The position numbers and the translations under genes were made by a program. Positions 1 through 9,720 of a stretch of DNA of 64,000 nt are shown here, in pieces. The DNA is from Zavarzinia compransoris (GTDB lineage Bacteria; Pseudomonadota; Alphaproteobacteria; Zavarziniales; Zavarziniaceae), in contig NZ_QGLF01000001.1 of assembly GCF_003173055.1 (NCBI RefSeq), positions 317,085 to 381,084 on the forward strand, in the 5' to 3' direction. Each line of letters opens with the position of its first letter. Position 1 is the stretch's first letter. A model generated the notes under the pieces. The model did no database searches and was not told the DNA's origin. It was given only the letters and a program-made list of their open reading frames with translations.

Positions 1-747
1 GCGATGGGCGGCAATGCGGGCGCGATAGGCCTCCGCCAGGGTTTCCGCCCGGCCGACCAGCAGGCGGCCCTCGCCTTCGAGGCCGAGGAAGCGGTTCCGC
101 CCCTCATAGGGGAAATCCGCCTCCGCCGGGTCTAGGACCTGGAGCAGGTGGCCGCTGACGCCGCGGGCGGCGAAACCCTCGACCAGGGCTTCGATCTCGG
201 CTTCCGGGCGCAGCAGGTCGCCGATGATCACCGCCCGGCAGTCGCGTGGCAGGGCGGCGGCGGGCGGCAGGCTGGCCTCGGCCGGCGCCGGCAGGGCCAG
301 GGTTTCCGCCAGGGTGACCAGCCAGGCGCGGCCGGTGTGGCCCGCCGTCTCCTGGCCGATCAGGCCGACCCGCTCGCCGCCCCGGACCAGCAGCGAGGCC
401 AGCGCGAGGCCCAGCAGGGCGGCGCGGTCGCGCTTGGTTTCCAGCTTGCGGTCGCTGGCGAAAGCCATGGAGGCGGAGCGGTCGACCCAGAGGAAGACGG
501 TCTGCGCCGCCTCCCATTCCCGTTCGCGGACGAAGACGCGGTCGCCGCGCGCCGACTGGCGCCAGTCGATGTCGCGGATCTCGTCCCCCGGGCGATAGGG
601 GCGGAACTGCCAGAAACTGTCGCCCTGGCCGACCCGGCGGCGGCCGTGCACGCCCTGGTCGACGGTCGCCGCCACCCGCTCGGCCGCGACCAGCAGGGGC
701 GGCAGGCCGGCGCCGAGGGCTTCGCCCCGAAGTGCGGAAACGGGCAC
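1..747 (-). CDS. DUF58 domain-containing protein (C-terminus beyond window)
   Basis: This gene encodes a DUF58 protein, the usual partner of MoxR AAA ATPases; such pairs are thought to act in maturation or insertion of other proteins. The 249 codons visible contain the family signature GDEIRDIDWRQSARGD near residues 54-69 and a VWA-like metal site DRSASM at 89-94. I chose the GTG at 747 because AGGAG lies just upstream and it begins 14 bases after the MoxR stop codon, so both genes are probably one transcript. The 3' end runs off the window, so total length is unknown. Confidence 0.88.
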   Translation of the reverse strand, partial: MPVSALRGEALGAGLPPLLVAAERVAATVDQGVHGRRRVGQGDSFWQFRPYRPGDEIRDIDWRQSARGDRVFVREREWEAAQTVFLWVDRSASMAFASDRKLETKRDRAALLGLALASLLVRGGERVGLIGQETAGHTGRAWLVTLAETLALPAPAEASLPPAAALPRDCRAVIIGDLLRPEAEIEALVEGFAARGVSGHLLQVLDPAEADFPYEGRNRFLGLEGEGRLLVGRAETLAEAYRARIAAHR

Positions 748-761
748 CTTGTGCGGGCTCC

Positions 762-1760
762 TCAGCGCAAGGGTTCGACCAGCCGGTCGATGACCTGGGC
801 GATGCCCACGCCCTCGGCCCGGGCGGCGAAGGTCAGCGCCATGCGGTGGCGCAGCACGGGCGCGGCCAGCGCGATGACATCGTCCTTCGACGGCGACAGG
901 CGGCCGTCGATCAGGGCGCGGGCGCGGGCCGCCAGCATCAGGGCCTGGGCCGCGCGCGGGCCGGGGCCCCAGGCGATCAGCTTGGCGATCTCGGCCCGGC
1001 TTTCCCCCGCCGGGCGGGCGGAGCGGACGAGATCGAGAATCCCCTCGACCACCGAATCGCCGACCGGCATGCGCCGGACCAGATCCTGCGCCGCCTGCAA
1101 TTCGCCGGCTTCCAGCACCGGCCGGGCCTTGGGCGCGGCCGCCCCCGTGGTCGCGATCAGCATGCGCTTTTCCGCCGCCCGGTCCGGGTAGTCGACATTG
1201 ATTTCGAGCAGGAAACGGTCGAGCTGGGCTTCCGGCAGGGGATAGGTGCCTTCCTGTTCCAGCGGGTTCTGGGTGGCGAGGACGTGGAACGGCCGGGGCA
1301 GGGGGTGGCGCTCGCCGGCGATCGAAATCTCGCCCTCCTGCATCGCCTGAAGCAGGGCGGACTGGGTGCGCGGGCTGGCGCGGTTGATTTCGTCCGCCAT
1401 CAGCAGCTGGCAGAACACCGGGCCCTTGACGAAGCGGAAGCGGCGCCGGCCGTCCTCGCCCTCCTCCAGCACCTCGGTGCCGACGATGTCGGCGGGCATC
1501 AGGTCGGGCGTGAACTGGATGCGCCGGTCGTCGAGGCCGAGCACGGTGCCCAGCGTCTCGACCAGCCGGGTCTTGGCGAGGCCGGGCACGCCGACGAGAA
1601 GGCCGTGGCCGCCCGCCAGCAGGGTGACCAGCGCCTGCTCGATCACCGTTTCCTGGCCGAAGACCACGTCGCCGATCGCCGCCTTCAGGGTGGAGAGCCT
1701 GGCCCCGAGGCGATCGATTTCCTGAACAAGAGCCTCGCGGCTGTCGCTGACGTTCGCCAT
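762..1760 (-). CDS. MoxR family AAA+ ATPase
   Basis: Cytoplasmic AAA+ ATPase of the MoxR family, 332 residues, normal for the family. Walker A is GVPGLAKT at about 57-64 and Walker B is LLMADEIN at about 119-126; the '[20 protein letters not shown]' sensor region typical of MoxR follows. These ATPases act as chaperones with a VWA-type partner, and the DUF58 gene immediately downstream is that partner. I chose the ATG at 1760; an in-frame TTG at 1793 would add 11 residues without homology and has no better ribosome site. The exact client is not evident from the window. Confidence 0.93.
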   Translation of the reverse strand: MANVSDSREALVQEIDRLGARLSTLKAAIGDVVFGQETVIEQALVTLLAGGHGLLVGVPGLAKTRLVETLGTVLGLDDRRIQFTPDLMPADIVGTEVLEEGEDGRRRFRFVKGPVFCQLLMADEINRASPRTQSALLQAMQEGEISIAGERHPLPRPFHVLATQNPLEQEGTYPLPEAQLDRFLLEINVDYPDRAAEKRMLIATTGAAAPKARPVLEAGELQAAQDLVRRMPVGDSVVEGILDLVRSARPAGESRAEIAKLIAWGPGPRAAQALMLAARARALIDGRLSPSKDDVIALAAPVLRHRMALTFAARAEGVGIAQVIDRLVEPLR

Positions 1761-1840
1761 GGTGCTCACTATATTCGTTACGGACGGCGACAAGGCTAAC
1801 CCGATACGGGCGGCTCCACCAGACGGCCGTCACGCAAGAG

Positions 1841-2437
1841 ATGAGTGATATGGCAAGCAGTGATCAGGTTCAGGCACCCGATGCGCAAGGGCTGGCCGCG
1901 GCGGCGAAGGCGGCGGGCAAGCGCGGGCTGCCGCCCATCCACCTGTGGAATCCGCCCTTCTGCGGCGACATGGACATGGAAATCCGGCGCGACGGCTCGT
2001 GGCACTACCTGAAGTCGCCGATCGGCCGCGCCGCCCTGGTGCGCCTGTTCTCCACCATCCTGCGGCGCGAGGACGACGATCACTATTACCTGGTCACCCC
2101 GGTCGAGAAGGTGCGCATCCGCGTGGCGGACGCCCCGTTCCTGGCGGTCGCGGCCGAAGTGGAGGGGGCGGGGCAGGGGCAGGCGATTCGCTTCCGCACC
2201 AATGTGGACGATGAATTCACCCTGGATGCCGAGCATCCCTTGCGGGTCGCGATCGATCCGGCGACCGGGGAGCCCGCGCCCTATGTCCTGGTCCGCGGCC
2301 GGCTGGAAGCCCTGATCAATCGCCCGGTCTTCTATCAACTGGTCGATCTCGCGGTCGAGCAGGGCGAGGATCTCGGCCTCTGGTCCGCCGGGCGCTTCTG
2401 GCCGCTCGGCCGGCTCGATGGGGGGGCTTCGGCATGA
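1841..2437 (+). CDS. DUF1285 domain-containing protein
   Basis: A 198-residue protein of the DUF1285 family, found widely in alpha- and gammaproteobacteria and of unknown function. The family pattern is visible: an N-terminal '[19 protein letters not shown]' start, a '[20 protein letters not shown]' block, and a central beta-rich section ending with the FWPLG tail. No catalytic motif stands out. It is transcribed divergently from the MoxR gene (80 bases between starts). Its stop overlaps the start of the next gene by 4 bases, making it the first gene of a DUF1285-Nudix-DUF6111-cca operon. Confidence 0.9.
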   Translation: MSDMASSDQVQAPDAQGLAAAAKAAGKRGLPPIHLWNPPFCGDMDMEIRRDGSWHYLKSPIGRAALVRLFSTILRREDDDHYYLVTPVEKVRIRVADAPFLAVAAEVEGAGQGQAIRFRTNVDDEFTLDAEHPLRVAIDPATGEPAPYVLVRGRLEALINRPVFYQLVDLAVEQGEDLGLWSAGRFWPLGRLDGGASA

Positions 2438-3063
2438 CGCGGGCGGAAATCGCCGCGCGCCTGCGCCACCGGCTGGAGCCGTCGGAACCGGCGCCGGCCG
2501 ATATTCCGGCCGTCGGCGACTTCGATCTCAATCCTGAGATGCGCGATCTGGTGCCGGCGGGCCGCCTGCTGCGCCCGGCCGCGGTCCTGGTGCCCCTGGT
2601 CGAGCGCGCCCCGGGCCTGACCGTGCTGCTGACCCGGCGCACCGACCACCTGAAGAATCACGCCGGCCAGGTCAGTTTCCCGGGCGGGCGGATCGAACCC
2701 GGCGACCCCGATCCGGTGGCGGCAGCGCTGCGCGAAGCGCAGGAAGAGATCGGCCTCGATCGCGCCCTGGTTTCGGTCGCCGGCTTTCTCGATCCCTATG
2801 AGACCAGCACCGGCTTTCACGTCACGCCTGTGGTAGGCTTTCTCGATTCGGGTTTCACTCCCGTGCCCGACCCGAACGAGGTGGCGGAAGTGTTCGAAGT
2901 TCCTCTCGACTTCCTGATGGACCCGGCCAATCAGCAGCGCCACAGCCGCGAATACATGGGCGTGCAGCGCTTCTTCTACGCCATGCCCTATGGCTCGCAC
3001 TACATCTGGGGCGCCACCGCCGGCATGCTGATGAACATGGCCCGGCGCCTGGGGCGGGCGTGA
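2434..3063 (+). CDS. CoA pyrophosphatase (Nudix hydrolase, NudL type)
   Basis: Nudix hydrolase of 209 residues that most likely cleaves coenzyme A or its esters to 3',5'-ADP and 4'-phosphopantetheine. Two signatures support the CoA-specific subgroup: the UPF0035 motif (LLTRR at 66-70 and [10 protein letters not shown] at 76-85) and the Nudix box ending REAQEEIGL at about 100-108. The acidic helix residues needed for metal binding are present. It overlaps the DUF1285 gene by 4 bases and is followed 4 bases later by the DUF6111 gene, so translation is probably coupled. Confidence 0.92.
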   Translation: MTRAEIAARLRHRLEPSEPAPADIPAVGDFDLNPEMRDLVPAGRLLRPAAVLVPLVERAPGLTVLLTRRTDHLKNHAGQVSFPGGRIEPGDPDPVAAALREAQEEIGLDRALVSVAGFLDPYETSTGFHVTPVVGFLDSGFTPVPDPNEVAEVFEVPLDFLMDPANQQRHSREYMGVQRFFYAMPYGSHYIWGATAGMLMNMARRLGRA

Positions 3064-3067
3064 GATC

Positions 3068-3343
3068 ATGGCCCGCACCATCATCCTCTCCCTGCTCGCC
3101 GTGGTCCTGCCCTTCGCGGCCTATCTGTTCTGGTTGCGGTTCGAGCGCTGGCGCGAACGCCTGCCGCCGGAAAAGCGCCCGGTGCCCTGGGTGCCCCTGC
3201 TGGCGGTCGGAATCGTGCTCGCCCTCGTCGTCGTCTTCGGCGAGGCGCTGCTCGGCGGGGCGCCGGCCGGCGGCCGCTATGTCCCGGCGCGGATCGAGAA
3301 CGGCCAGCTCGTGCCCGGACAGTTCGAAGCGCCGGTGAAATGA
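3068..3343 (+). CDS. DUF6111 family small membrane protein
   Basis: A 91-residue inner-membrane protein with two predicted transmembrane helices, roughly residues 3-23 and 43-63, separated by a basic loop rich in Arg and Lys. The C-terminal tail 'GRYVPARIENGQLVPGQF' matches the small alphaproteobacterial DUF6111 family as I recall it. Its function is unknown. Conserved position between the CoA Nudix gene and cca suggests a housekeeping operon, but no direct role can be read from the sequence. It overlaps cca by 4 bases. Confidence 0.85.
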   Translation: MARTIILSLLAVVLPFAAYLFWLRFERWRERLPPEKRPVPWVPLLAVGIVLALVVVFGEALLGGAPAGGRYVPARIENGQLVPGQFEAPVK

Positions 3344-4515
3344 TCCCCGGCCGCCTGCCCGAAGGCGGCTGGCGCCAGTCGGCACCGGTCCGTGCCGTGG
3401 TCGCGGCCTTGACCGCCCGGGGCGGGCAGGTGCGTTTCGTCGGCGGCTGTGTCCGCGATGCCCTGCTCGGGCTGGAACCCCATGACATCGATATCGCCAC
3501 CGCCGACCAGCCCGAGGCGGTGATGGCGCTGGCCCGGGCGGCGGGCCTCAAGGTGGTGCCGACCGGGATCGACCATGGCACGGTGACGGTGATCGCCGAT
3601 CATTGCCCGGTCGAAGTCACCACCCTGCGCCGCGACGTCGAAACCGACGGCCGCCATGCCGTGGTCGCCTTCACCGGCGATTGGGCGGCGGATGCGGCCC
3701 GGCGCGATTTCACCATCAATGCGCTTTATGCCGATCCGGACGGGACCCTGTTCGATCCGGTCGGCGGCGCCGCCGACCTGGCCGCCGGCCGTGTCCGCTT
3801 CATCGGCACGCCCGAGGCGCGCCTGGCCGAGGATTACCTGCGCGGCCTTCGCTTCTTCCGCTTTCATGCCCGTTTCGCTGTCGGTCCGGCGGATGCGGCG
3901 GCGCTTGCCGCCATCGCCGCCGCGCGGGACGAATTGCGCCGCCTCTCGGCCGAGCGGATCGCCGCCGAACTGCTGAAGATCCTGGCCCTGCCGCGGGCGC
4001 CGGCGGCGGTCGACCTGATGGCGCAGGCCGGCGTTCTTGCCGTCCTCCTGCCCGAGGCGGGGCTGGCGCGGCTGCATCGCGTTCATGCCCTGGCCGGCGG
4101 GGACGGGCTGCTGCTGCTGTCCGCCCTGCTGCCGGACGATCCTGCCGTCGCGGGCGCGGTGGCGTCCCGGCTGCGCCTGTCACGGGCGGAGCGGGCGCGG
4201 ATGGCCGCCGCCGCCGATGTCTTCGACCTCGACGGCGGGACCGACGCGCTGAAGACCCTGATCTATCGCCGGGGGCGGCAGGCGGTGCTGGACCGGCTGG
4301 CACTGGCCGGCCGGGACGGAGAGATCGCGGCGGTGCGGGCGCTGCCGGTCGCGGCCCTGCCGGTCAAGGGCGCCGATCTCCTGGCGCTGGGGGCGGCGCC
4401 GGGACCGGGGCTCGGCCGCCTGCTCGCCGGGATCGAGGATTGGTGGCTGGCGGCGGGCCAGCGCCCGGACCGCGCCGCCTGCCTCGACGAGGCGAGACGC
4501 CGCCTGCCGTCCTGA
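3340..4515 (+). CDS. cca: CCA tRNA nucleotidyltransferase
   Basis: Class II CCA-adding enzyme (391 residues) that builds or repairs the 3' CCA of tRNAs. The nucleotidyltransferase core shows VGGCVRDALLG at about 34-44 and the metal-binding DID at 49-51, then RRDFTINALY near residue 125 and the RNA-binding head region 'RLAEDYLRGLRFFRF'. The C-terminal half is the weakly conserved helical body expected for alphaproteobacterial enzymes. It is the last gene of the four-gene operon beginning with DUF1285. Both tRNAs near the end of the window carry CCA in the DNA, so here the enzyme may work mainly in repair. Confidence 0.94.
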   Translation: MIPGRLPEGGWRQSAPVRAVVAALTARGGQVRFVGGCVRDALLGLEPHDIDIATADQPEAVMALARAAGLKVVPTGIDHGTVTVIADHCPVEVTTLRRDVETDGRHAVVAFTGDWAADAARRDFTINALYADPDGTLFDPVGGAADLAAGRVRFIGTPEARLAEDYLRGLRFFRFHARFAVGPADAAALAAIAAARDELRRLSAERIAAELLKILALPRAPAAVDLMAQAGVLAVLLPEAGLARLHRVHALAGGDGLLLLSALLPDDPAVAGAVASRLRLSRAERARMAAAADVFDLDGGTDALKTLIYRRGRQAVLDRLALAGRDGEIAAVRALPVAALPVKGADLLALGAAPGPGLGRLLAGIEDWWLAAGQRPDRAACLDEARRRLPS

Positions 4516-4624
4516 CCCCGGGGCGGAGCCCTGCGCCGCCGTCATGTCTCGGCCCGGCGGCTGGCGGTGGCAGGGCGGGAAGGCAGTGGCTATGGTGGGC
4601 CCCGGTCATTGCACAGGAACGGTC

Positions 4625-5806
4625 ATGCATTTTTCTCCGCGGGTTCAGCGGCTGGGCGGCAAGGGCTCTGCCGCCTGGGGCATTCATTTCCGGGGCGTCC
4701 AGGCGCAGCGCGCCGGGGAAGAGGTGATCCTGCTGTCGGTCGGCGATCCCGACTACGACACCGCGCCCAATATCACCGGTGCCCTCAAGGCCTCGCTCGA
4801 TGCCGGCGAAACCCATTACGGCGATATCCAGGGCGACCCGCGCCTTCGCGCTGCGATTGCCGCCTATCACACCCGGCTGACCGGCCAGGCCGCCGATGCC
4901 GACAATGTGGTGGTGATCGCCGGCGCCCAGGCGGCCATGTTCGCCGCCGCCCAGGTGCTGCTCGGGCCGGGCGATGCGGTGATCGTGCCGTCGCCGCGCT
5001 ATGTCACCTATGAGGCGCTGATCGGCGCCGCCGGCGGCACCATCGTCGACGTGCCGCTCTACCCCGAGCGCGGCTTCCATCTCGATCCCCGCGACCTGGA
5101 ACGGGCGGCGATGCAGCCGAACGTCCGCGGCATTATCCTGACCACGCCGAACAATCCGACCGGCACGGTGATGACCGCCGAGGAGGTCGAGGCCGTCGCC
5201 GCGGTGGCCAAGCGCCACGATCTCTGGGTCCTGACCGACGAGGTCTATGCCAGCCTCGCCCACGAGCGCCCGCACCTCAGCCCGGCCAGCCTGCCCGGCA
5301 TGGCGGAGCGGGCGATCACCGTGTGCAGCCTGTCGAAATCCCATGCCATGACCGGCTTCCGCCTCGGCTGGGCGGTCGGGCCGCGGGATTTCGTCGAGCA
5401 TTACACAAGGCTGGTGCTGTGCATGATCTACAGCTGTCCGCCCTTCATCCAGGCGGCGGCAATCGAGGCGATCGAGGGCGACCAGGAACCCCAGCGGCTC
5501 ATGCGCGAGGCCTATAAGGCGCGGGGCCGGCTGGTGTTCGAACGCCTGGGGCAAAGCCCCTTCCTGTCCTGCCACCGGCCCGAGGGCGGCATGTTCGTGA
5601 TGGTCGACATCCGCCGCACCGGGCTTTCCGCCGAAACCTTCGCCGATCTCCTGTTCGAGGAGGAACGGGTGACGACCCTGGTCGGCGATGCCTTCGGCGC
5701 AGAGGCGGGCGGCCACCTGCGCCTGTCCATGACCTACGACCTGCCGGTGATGGAGGAAGCCTGCCGCCGCATCATCCGTGTCGCGGAGCGGCACGCGAAA
5801 CGCTGA
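4625..5806 (+). CDS. PLP-dependent aminotransferase, arginine:pyruvate transaminase-like
   Basis: Fold-type I aminotransferase of 393 residues. The catalytic lysine is Lys238 in SLSKSHAMTGFRLGW, and the substrate/PLP-binding NNPTG and DEVY motifs are present. Over its whole length it resembles Pseudomonas AruH, the arginine:pyruvate transaminase: the 'LLSVGDPDYDT' N-terminus, 'ASLPGMAERA' and 'GGMFVMVDIRRTGLSAE' blocks all agree. Activity on arginine is therefore likely but not proven; the downstream AruI decarboxylase is not adjacent. I start at the ATG at 4625, since the 27 codons before it look non-coding. Confidence 0.85.
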   Translation: MHFSPRVQRLGGKGSAAWGIHFRGVQAQRAGEEVILLSVGDPDYDTAPNITGALKASLDAGETHYGDIQGDPRLRAAIAAYHTRLTGQAADADNVVVIAGAQAAMFAAAQVLLGPGDAVIVPSPRYVTYEALIGAAGGTIVDVPLYPERGFHLDPRDLERAAMQPNVRGIILTTPNNPTGTVMTAEEVEAVAAVAKRHDLWVLTDEVYASLAHERPHLSPASLPGMAERAITVCSLSKSHAMTGFRLGWAVGPRDFVEHYTRLVLCMIYSCPPFIQAAAIEAIEGDQEPQRLMREAYKARGRLVFERLGQSPFLSCHRPEGGMFVMVDIRRTGLSAETFADLLFEEERVTTLVGDAFGAEAGGHLRLSMTYDLPVMEEACRRIIRVAERHAKR

Positions 5807-5832
5807 GGCGCTTTTCCCCTCACCCCAGCTTT

Positions 5833-5918
5833 CCCCTCACCCCGCCCTCTCCCCGAAGGGGCGAGGGAGTCCGAACCGCGTCCCCTCGCCCCTTCGGGGA
5901 GAGGGTCAGGGTGAGGGG
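5833..5918. repeat. Long imperfect inverted repeat between convergent genes
   Basis: Two 38-base arms (5833-5870 and 5881-5918) are near-perfect reverse complements, separated by about 10 bases. Each arm also holds its own small hairpin, CTCCCCGAAGGGGCGAG. A shorter CCCCTCACCCC fragment precedes it at 5817. It lies between the converging aminotransferase and DUF3830 genes. Similar pyrimidine-rich palindromes are dispersed intergenically in many proteobacteria; here it may also end transcription from both sides. Confidence 0.8.
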
Positions 5919-5934
5919 GAGGCCAGGTGAGGGG

Positions 5935-6348
5935 TCAGGCCAGCTCGAAGCGGATGTCCTGGGCGCCCTGCCACAGGGTCATCCTGCCCAGGGCGACGAG
6001 GTTTTCCAGGCCGCCGGTCAGGGTGATGAAATGGTTGCCGGCCAGTTGCCCCATCTTGCTGGCGAATTGCACGCCGCCATAGGCGAGCAGGATTTCCGTC
6101 TCGCTGATCCCGCCCGGGTAGAGCAGGATCTGGCCCGGCGCCGGATAGGACGTGTGGTTTTCGTAAGCCACGCCGAAATCGAGGTCGCCCAGCGGGATCC
6201 ACACCCCTTCGCCGCTCCACCGCACATGCACCACCTTGCTGACGAAGGGCAGGTGGATGCGGAAGGCGGCGCAGGTCTTCGGCGCCAGATCTTCCTCGAG
6301 GCGGGCATCGAAGACATAGGGGCCGGCGGTGATGCGAAGTTTCGTCAT
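5935..6348 (-). CDS. DUF3830 family protein (cyclophilin-like fold)
   Basis: A 137-residue cytoplasmic protein matching the DUF3830 family, which adopts a cyclophilin-like beta-barrel. Visible features are the N-terminal strand 'MTKLRITAGPYVFDARL', the 'APKTCAAFRIHLPF' block and a late 'ILLAYGGVQFASKMG' block. No function is established; several members sit near transporters or amidases, which is not the case here. I start at the ATG at 6348 because the 15 codons before it look non-coding and overlap the upstream region of the divergent gene. Confidence 0.75.
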   Translation of the reverse strand: MTKLRITAGPYVFDARLEEDLAPKTCAAFRIHLPFVSKVVHVRWSGEGVWIPLGDLDFGVAYENHTSYPAPGQILLYPGGISETEILLAYGGVQFASKMGQLAGNHFITLTGGLENLVALGRMTLWQGAQDIRFELA

Positions 6349-6356
6349 GGGCGCTC

Positions 6357-6887
6357 GTGCCTCGAAAGATACCGGATCCGTCAAGGGACGCATGGGGATA
6401 CGCCGTGGTCAAGCCTGCCGATGACATCGCGCTCGAAACCCTGGGGGCGGAGGCCGCGCCCTCCCTTTTCGCCCTGCTGCGGGCCTCTATCCACGGCCTT
6501 GCCGCCCGCCACTACACGCCTGCCCAACTGGTGGCCTGGGCCCCGGACGACGGCGACCTCCCGGCCTTTGCCGGCCGTCTGGCCGGGACGGCGATCATCG
6601 CCGCGCGCCGCGGCGCCATGCTCGCCGGCTTCGCCAATCTCGCCCCGGACGGGCTGGTCGATTTCCTCTTCGTGCACCCGGATGCGGCGGGGAGGGGGAT
6701 CGGCCCCCGCCTTCTCGCCGCGGCCATCGCCGCCGGCCGGGCGCAGGGCATGGCGCAACTGTCGGCCCATGTCAGCCTGACGGCGCGCCCGACCTTCGAG
6801 GCGGCCGGCTTCGCGGTCGAGGCGGAACAGCAAGTGCCCCTTTCGGGCGAGGTCCTGACCAATTTCCGCATGCGCCTGGCCCTTTGA
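6357..6887 (+). CDS. GNAT family N-acetyltransferase
   Basis: An acetyltransferase of about 176 residues with the GNAT fold. The acetyl-CoA pyrophosphate loop is visible as HPDAAGRGIGPRLL (motif A, R/Q-x-x-G-x-G/A type) preceded by the 'VDFLFV' strand, and followed by 'AHVSLTARPTFEAAGF', the usual motif B region. Substrate unknown. The listed start is a GTG only 8 bases from the divergent DUF3830 start; a GTG at 6405 would leave a more normal promoter gap and keeps the whole domain, so the 5' end is uncertain. Confidence 0.8.
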   Translation: MPRKIPDPSRDAWGYAVVKPADDIALETLGAEAAPSLFALLRASIHGLAARHYTPAQLVAWAPDDGDLPAFAGRLAGTAIIAARRGAMLAGFANLAPDGLVDFLFVHPDAAGRGIGPRLLAAAIAAGRAQGMAQLSAHVSLTARPTFEAAGFAVEAEQQVPLSGEVLTNFRMRLAL

Positions 6888-6906
6888 TCCCTGTATAAGC
6901 GCGGCC

Positions 6907-7404
6907 ATGCCCCAGTTCGATCATAGCGGCTTCGATGCCGTCCTGCCGCCCCAGGGCCGGCTTCTCGGTGTCGACCTCGGCACCAAGACCATCGGCCTTG
7001 CCCTGTCCGATATTTCGCGCACGGTGGCGAGCCCGTTGGAGACCATCCGCCGGGTGAAATTCTCGATCGACGTCCAGCGCTTCTTCGCCCTGATCGACGA
7101 GCATGCGGTGGCGGGCGTCGTCCTCGGCCTGCCCATGAACATGGACGGGACCGCCGGGCCCCGGGTCCAGGCCACCCGCGCCTTCGCGTCCGAAGTCCTC
7201 AAGCGCCGCGACCTCGCGCTCAGCTTCTGGGACGAGCGCCTGTCGACGGCGGCGGTGACGCGCATGATGATCGATGCCGACATGACCCGGGCGCGCCGGG
7301 CCGAACTCGTCGACAAGCTGGCCGCGACCTATATCCTGCAAGGCTTTCTCGACGGCGCGGCGACCCGCCGGCGCGCTTGCGGCGGGCAGGGGGGCGACGT
7401 ATAG
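6907..7404 (+). CDS. ruvX: Holliday junction resolvase RuvX (YqgF)
   Basis: RNase H-fold protein of 165 residues, usually called the putative pre-16S rRNA processing nuclease or Holliday junction resolvase YqgF/RuvX. The nucleotide-binding start [16 protein letters not shown] and the '[11 protein letters not shown]' and '[11 protein letters not shown]' blocks contain the conserved acidic residues. In this family the likely cellular role is maturation of the 5' end of 16S rRNA. It lies 10 bases upstream of pyrB, a frequent arrangement in proteobacteria that suggests cotranscription. Confidence 0.93.
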   Translation: MPQFDHSGFDAVLPPQGRLLGVDLGTKTIGLALSDISRTVASPLETIRRVKFSIDVQRFFALIDEHAVAGVVLGLPMNMDGTAGPRVQATRAFASEVLKRRDLALSFWDERLSTAAVTRMMIDADMTRARRAELVDKLAATYILQGFLDGAATRRRACGGQGGDV

Positions 7405-7414
7405 AACGGGGCTT

Positions 7415-8377
7415 ATGAGCGACTCCGCGACCCTGGGCTATCCCCACCGCCACCTTCTCGGCATCGAGGGGCTGCTGCCCCCGGCCATCACCCATCTGCT
7501 GGACCTGGCCGACGGCTATGTCGACCTCAACCGCGGCATCGACAAGAAGAAGTCCAGCCTGCGGGGCCGGACCCAGGTGAACCTGTTCTTCGAATCCTCG
7601 ACCCGGACCTCGACCTCCTTCGAACTGGCGGGCAAGCGGCTGGGCGCCGACGTCATCAACATGGCGGTCGCGCGCTCCTCCGTCTCCAAGGGCGAAACGC
7701 TGCTCGACACCGCCATGACCCTGAACGCCATGCACCCGGACGTGCTGGTGGTCCGGCACCAGGATTCGGGGGCGGTGCATCTGCTGTCGCAGAAGGTCGG
7801 CTGCGCGGTGATCAATGCCGGCGACGGCGCCCACGAACACCCGACCCAGGCCCTGCTCGACGCGCTGACCATCCGGCGCCGGCGCGGCCGGCTGGACGGG
7901 CAGGTGGTGGCGATCTGCGGCGACATCTTGCATTCCCGCGTCGCACGCTCGAACATCCACCTGCTGAACACCATGGGCGCCCAGGTCCGGGTGATCGGCC
8001 CGCCCACCCTGATGCCGCGCAATATCGACGAACTGGGGGTCGAGGTGCATCACGACATGCGGAAGGGCCTGCGCAATGTCGACATCGTCATGATGCTGCG
8101 CCTGCAGATGGAACGCATGCAGGGCGCCTATGTCCCGTCCTTGCGCGAATATTTCCACCTCTACGGCCTCGACCAGGAAAAGCTGGCGCTGGCCAAGCCC
8201 GACGCCCTGATCATGCACCCGGGCCCGATGAACCGCGGCGTCGAGATCGACAGCACGGTCGCCGACGACATCAACCGCTCGGTGATCCGCGAACAGGTGG
8301 AAATGGGCGTCGCCGTGCGCATGGCCTGCCTCGACGCGCTGACCCGCAATCTTCCCAATATCGGAGCGGCATCGTGA
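7415..8377 (+). CDS. pyrB: Aspartate carbamoyltransferase catalytic subunit
   Basis: Catalyses formation of N-carbamoyl-aspartate from carbamoyl phosphate and aspartate, the first committed step of pyrimidine synthesis. The 320-residue product has the carbamoyl-phosphate motif [11 protein letters not shown] near 65-75, the HPTQALLD motif near 150, and '[11 protein letters not shown]' close to the C-terminus. Length is that of a catalytic chain alone; no regulatory pyrI gene is nearby. It overlaps the following dihydroorotase-like gene by 4 bases. In other bacteria such PyrB chains need a non-catalytic dihydroorotase partner, which fits the neighbour here. Confidence 0.96.
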   Translation: MSDSATLGYPHRHLLGIEGLLPPAITHLLDLADGYVDLNRGIDKKKSSLRGRTQVNLFFESSTRTSTSFELAGKRLGADVINMAVARSSVSKGETLLDTAMTLNAMHPDVLVVRHQDSGAVHLLSQKVGCAVINAGDGAHEHPTQALLDALTIRRRRGRLDGQVVAICGDILHSRVARSNIHLLNTMGAQVRVIGPPTLMPRNIDELGVEVHHDMRKGLRNVDIVMMLRLQMERMQGAYVPSLREYFHLYGLDQEKLALAKPDALIMHPGPMNRGVEIDSTVADDINRSVIREQVEMGVAVRMACLDALTRNLPNIGAAS

Positions 8378-9705
8378 AGCGTCCTGCCAACCCCGGTGCC
8401 GAAAAGGGCAAGCTGGTCGCCTATCTGAACGCCCGCCTGCTCGATCCCGCCTCCGGCCTCGATACGCCGGGCGCCCTGCTGACCACCGGCGACCAGATCG
8501 CCGACGTCGGGCCCCGGCTCTTCTCCGGCGGCGTGCCGTCCGGGGTCGAGGTCGTCGATTGCGGCGGCCATTGCCTGGCGCCCGGCCTCATCGACATGCA
8601 CGCCTTCGTCGGCGAGCCGGGGGCGGAGCACAAGGAGAGTTTTGCCTCGGCCAGCGCGGCGGCGGCGGCGGGCGGCATCACCACCCTGATCTGCCTGCCG
8701 AACACCGATCCGGCGATCGACGAGCCCGCCATCGTCGAATATGTCGAGCGCCGCGCCCGCGAGAACAGCCTCGTCCGCGTCCAGCCCATGGCCGCCGTGA
8801 CCAAGGGCCTGAAGGGCGAGGAAATGACCGAGATGGGCCTCCTGGTCGAGGCCGGCGCGGTCGCCTTCACCGATGGCGACCGGGCGATCGCCTCCGCCCG
8901 GGTGATGCGCCGGGCGCTGGCCTATTCGACCCTGTTCGGCAAGCTGGTCATCCAGCATGCCGAAGATCCCTCGCTCGCCCGCGACGGGGCGATGAACGAG
9001 GGCGACGTCTCCACCCGCCTCGGCCTTGCCGGGATCCCGACCGCGGCCGAGGCCATGGTGGTGGAGCGGGACGTCCGCCTCGTGGCGCTCACCGGGGCGC
9101 GCTACCATGTCGCCCAGGTCAGCGCCGCCGACACGCTGGAGGTCATCCGCGCGGCCAAGAAGCGGCGGCTGAACGTCACCTGCGGCACCGCCCCCCATTA
9201 TTTCGCCCTGAACGAGAATGCGGTGAACGACTACCGGACCTTCGCCAAGGTCTCGCCGCCGCTCCGCACCGAGGACGACCGCCTGGCGGTGATCGAGGCG
9301 ATCAAGGACGGCACGATCGACGTCATCGTCTCCGCCCATCTGCCACAGGACGTCGAATCGAAGCGCCTGCCCTTCGCTCAGGCGGCCTTCGGCGCCGCCG
9401 GGCTGGAGACCATGCTGGCGGTGGCCCTGACGCTTCATCATTCGCACGGGCTGTCGCTGAACGAGGTGCTGGCGCGGATGACGGTGGGGCCGGCGAAACT
9501 TCTGGGCCTGAATTCCCGCGGCGTGCTGCGCGCCGGGGCCAAGGCCGACCTCATGCTGTTCGATCCGGACAAGCCCTGGCGCGTCAATGTCGACAAACTG
9601 AAGGGCAAGTCCAAGAATACGCCGTTCGAGAGTATTCCCCTTTCGGGCAAGGTGCTGATGACCGTCGTCGACGGTCTCAAGGTTTACGACGCCGCCACCG
9701 CCTGA
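8374..9705 (+). CDS. Dihydroorotase-like protein, probably non-catalytic
   Basis: A 443-residue amidohydrolase-superfamily protein of the dihydroorotase family. Key metal ligands are altered: the HxH motif near the N-terminus reads [10 protein letters not shown] (His76 kept, the second His replaced by Phe78). The region that is normally TDHAPH reads SAHLPQ, with Ala321 in place of the catalytic Asp. The rest, for example 'KVSPPLR' and 'SKNTPFE', follows the family. This matches the degenerate PyrC type coupled to PyrB, where it supports assembly or activity of the transcarbamylase (family knowledge). A true dihydroorotase should be elsewhere in the genome. Confidence 0.85.
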   Translation: MKRPANPGAEKGKLVAYLNARLLDPASGLDTPGALLTTGDQIADVGPRLFSGGVPSGVEVVDCGGHCLAPGLIDMHAFVGEPGAEHKESFASASAAAAAGGITTLICLPNTDPAIDEPAIVEYVERRARENSLVRVQPMAAVTKGLKGEEMTEMGLLVEAGAVAFTDGDRAIASARVMRRALAYSTLFGKLVIQHAEDPSLARDGAMNEGDVSTRLGLAGIPTAAEAMVVERDVRLVALTGARYHVAQVSAADTLEVIRAAKKRRLNVTCGTAPHYFALNENAVNDYRTFAKVSPPLRTEDDRLAVIEAIKDGTIDVIVSAHLPQDVESKRLPFAQAAFGAAGLETMLAVALTLHHSHGLSLNEVLARMTVGPAKLLGLNSRGVLRAGAKADLMLFDPDKPWRVNVDKLKGKSKNTPFESIPLSGKVLMTVVDGLKVYDAATA

Positions 9706-9720
9706 CCGGATGCCCTGATC

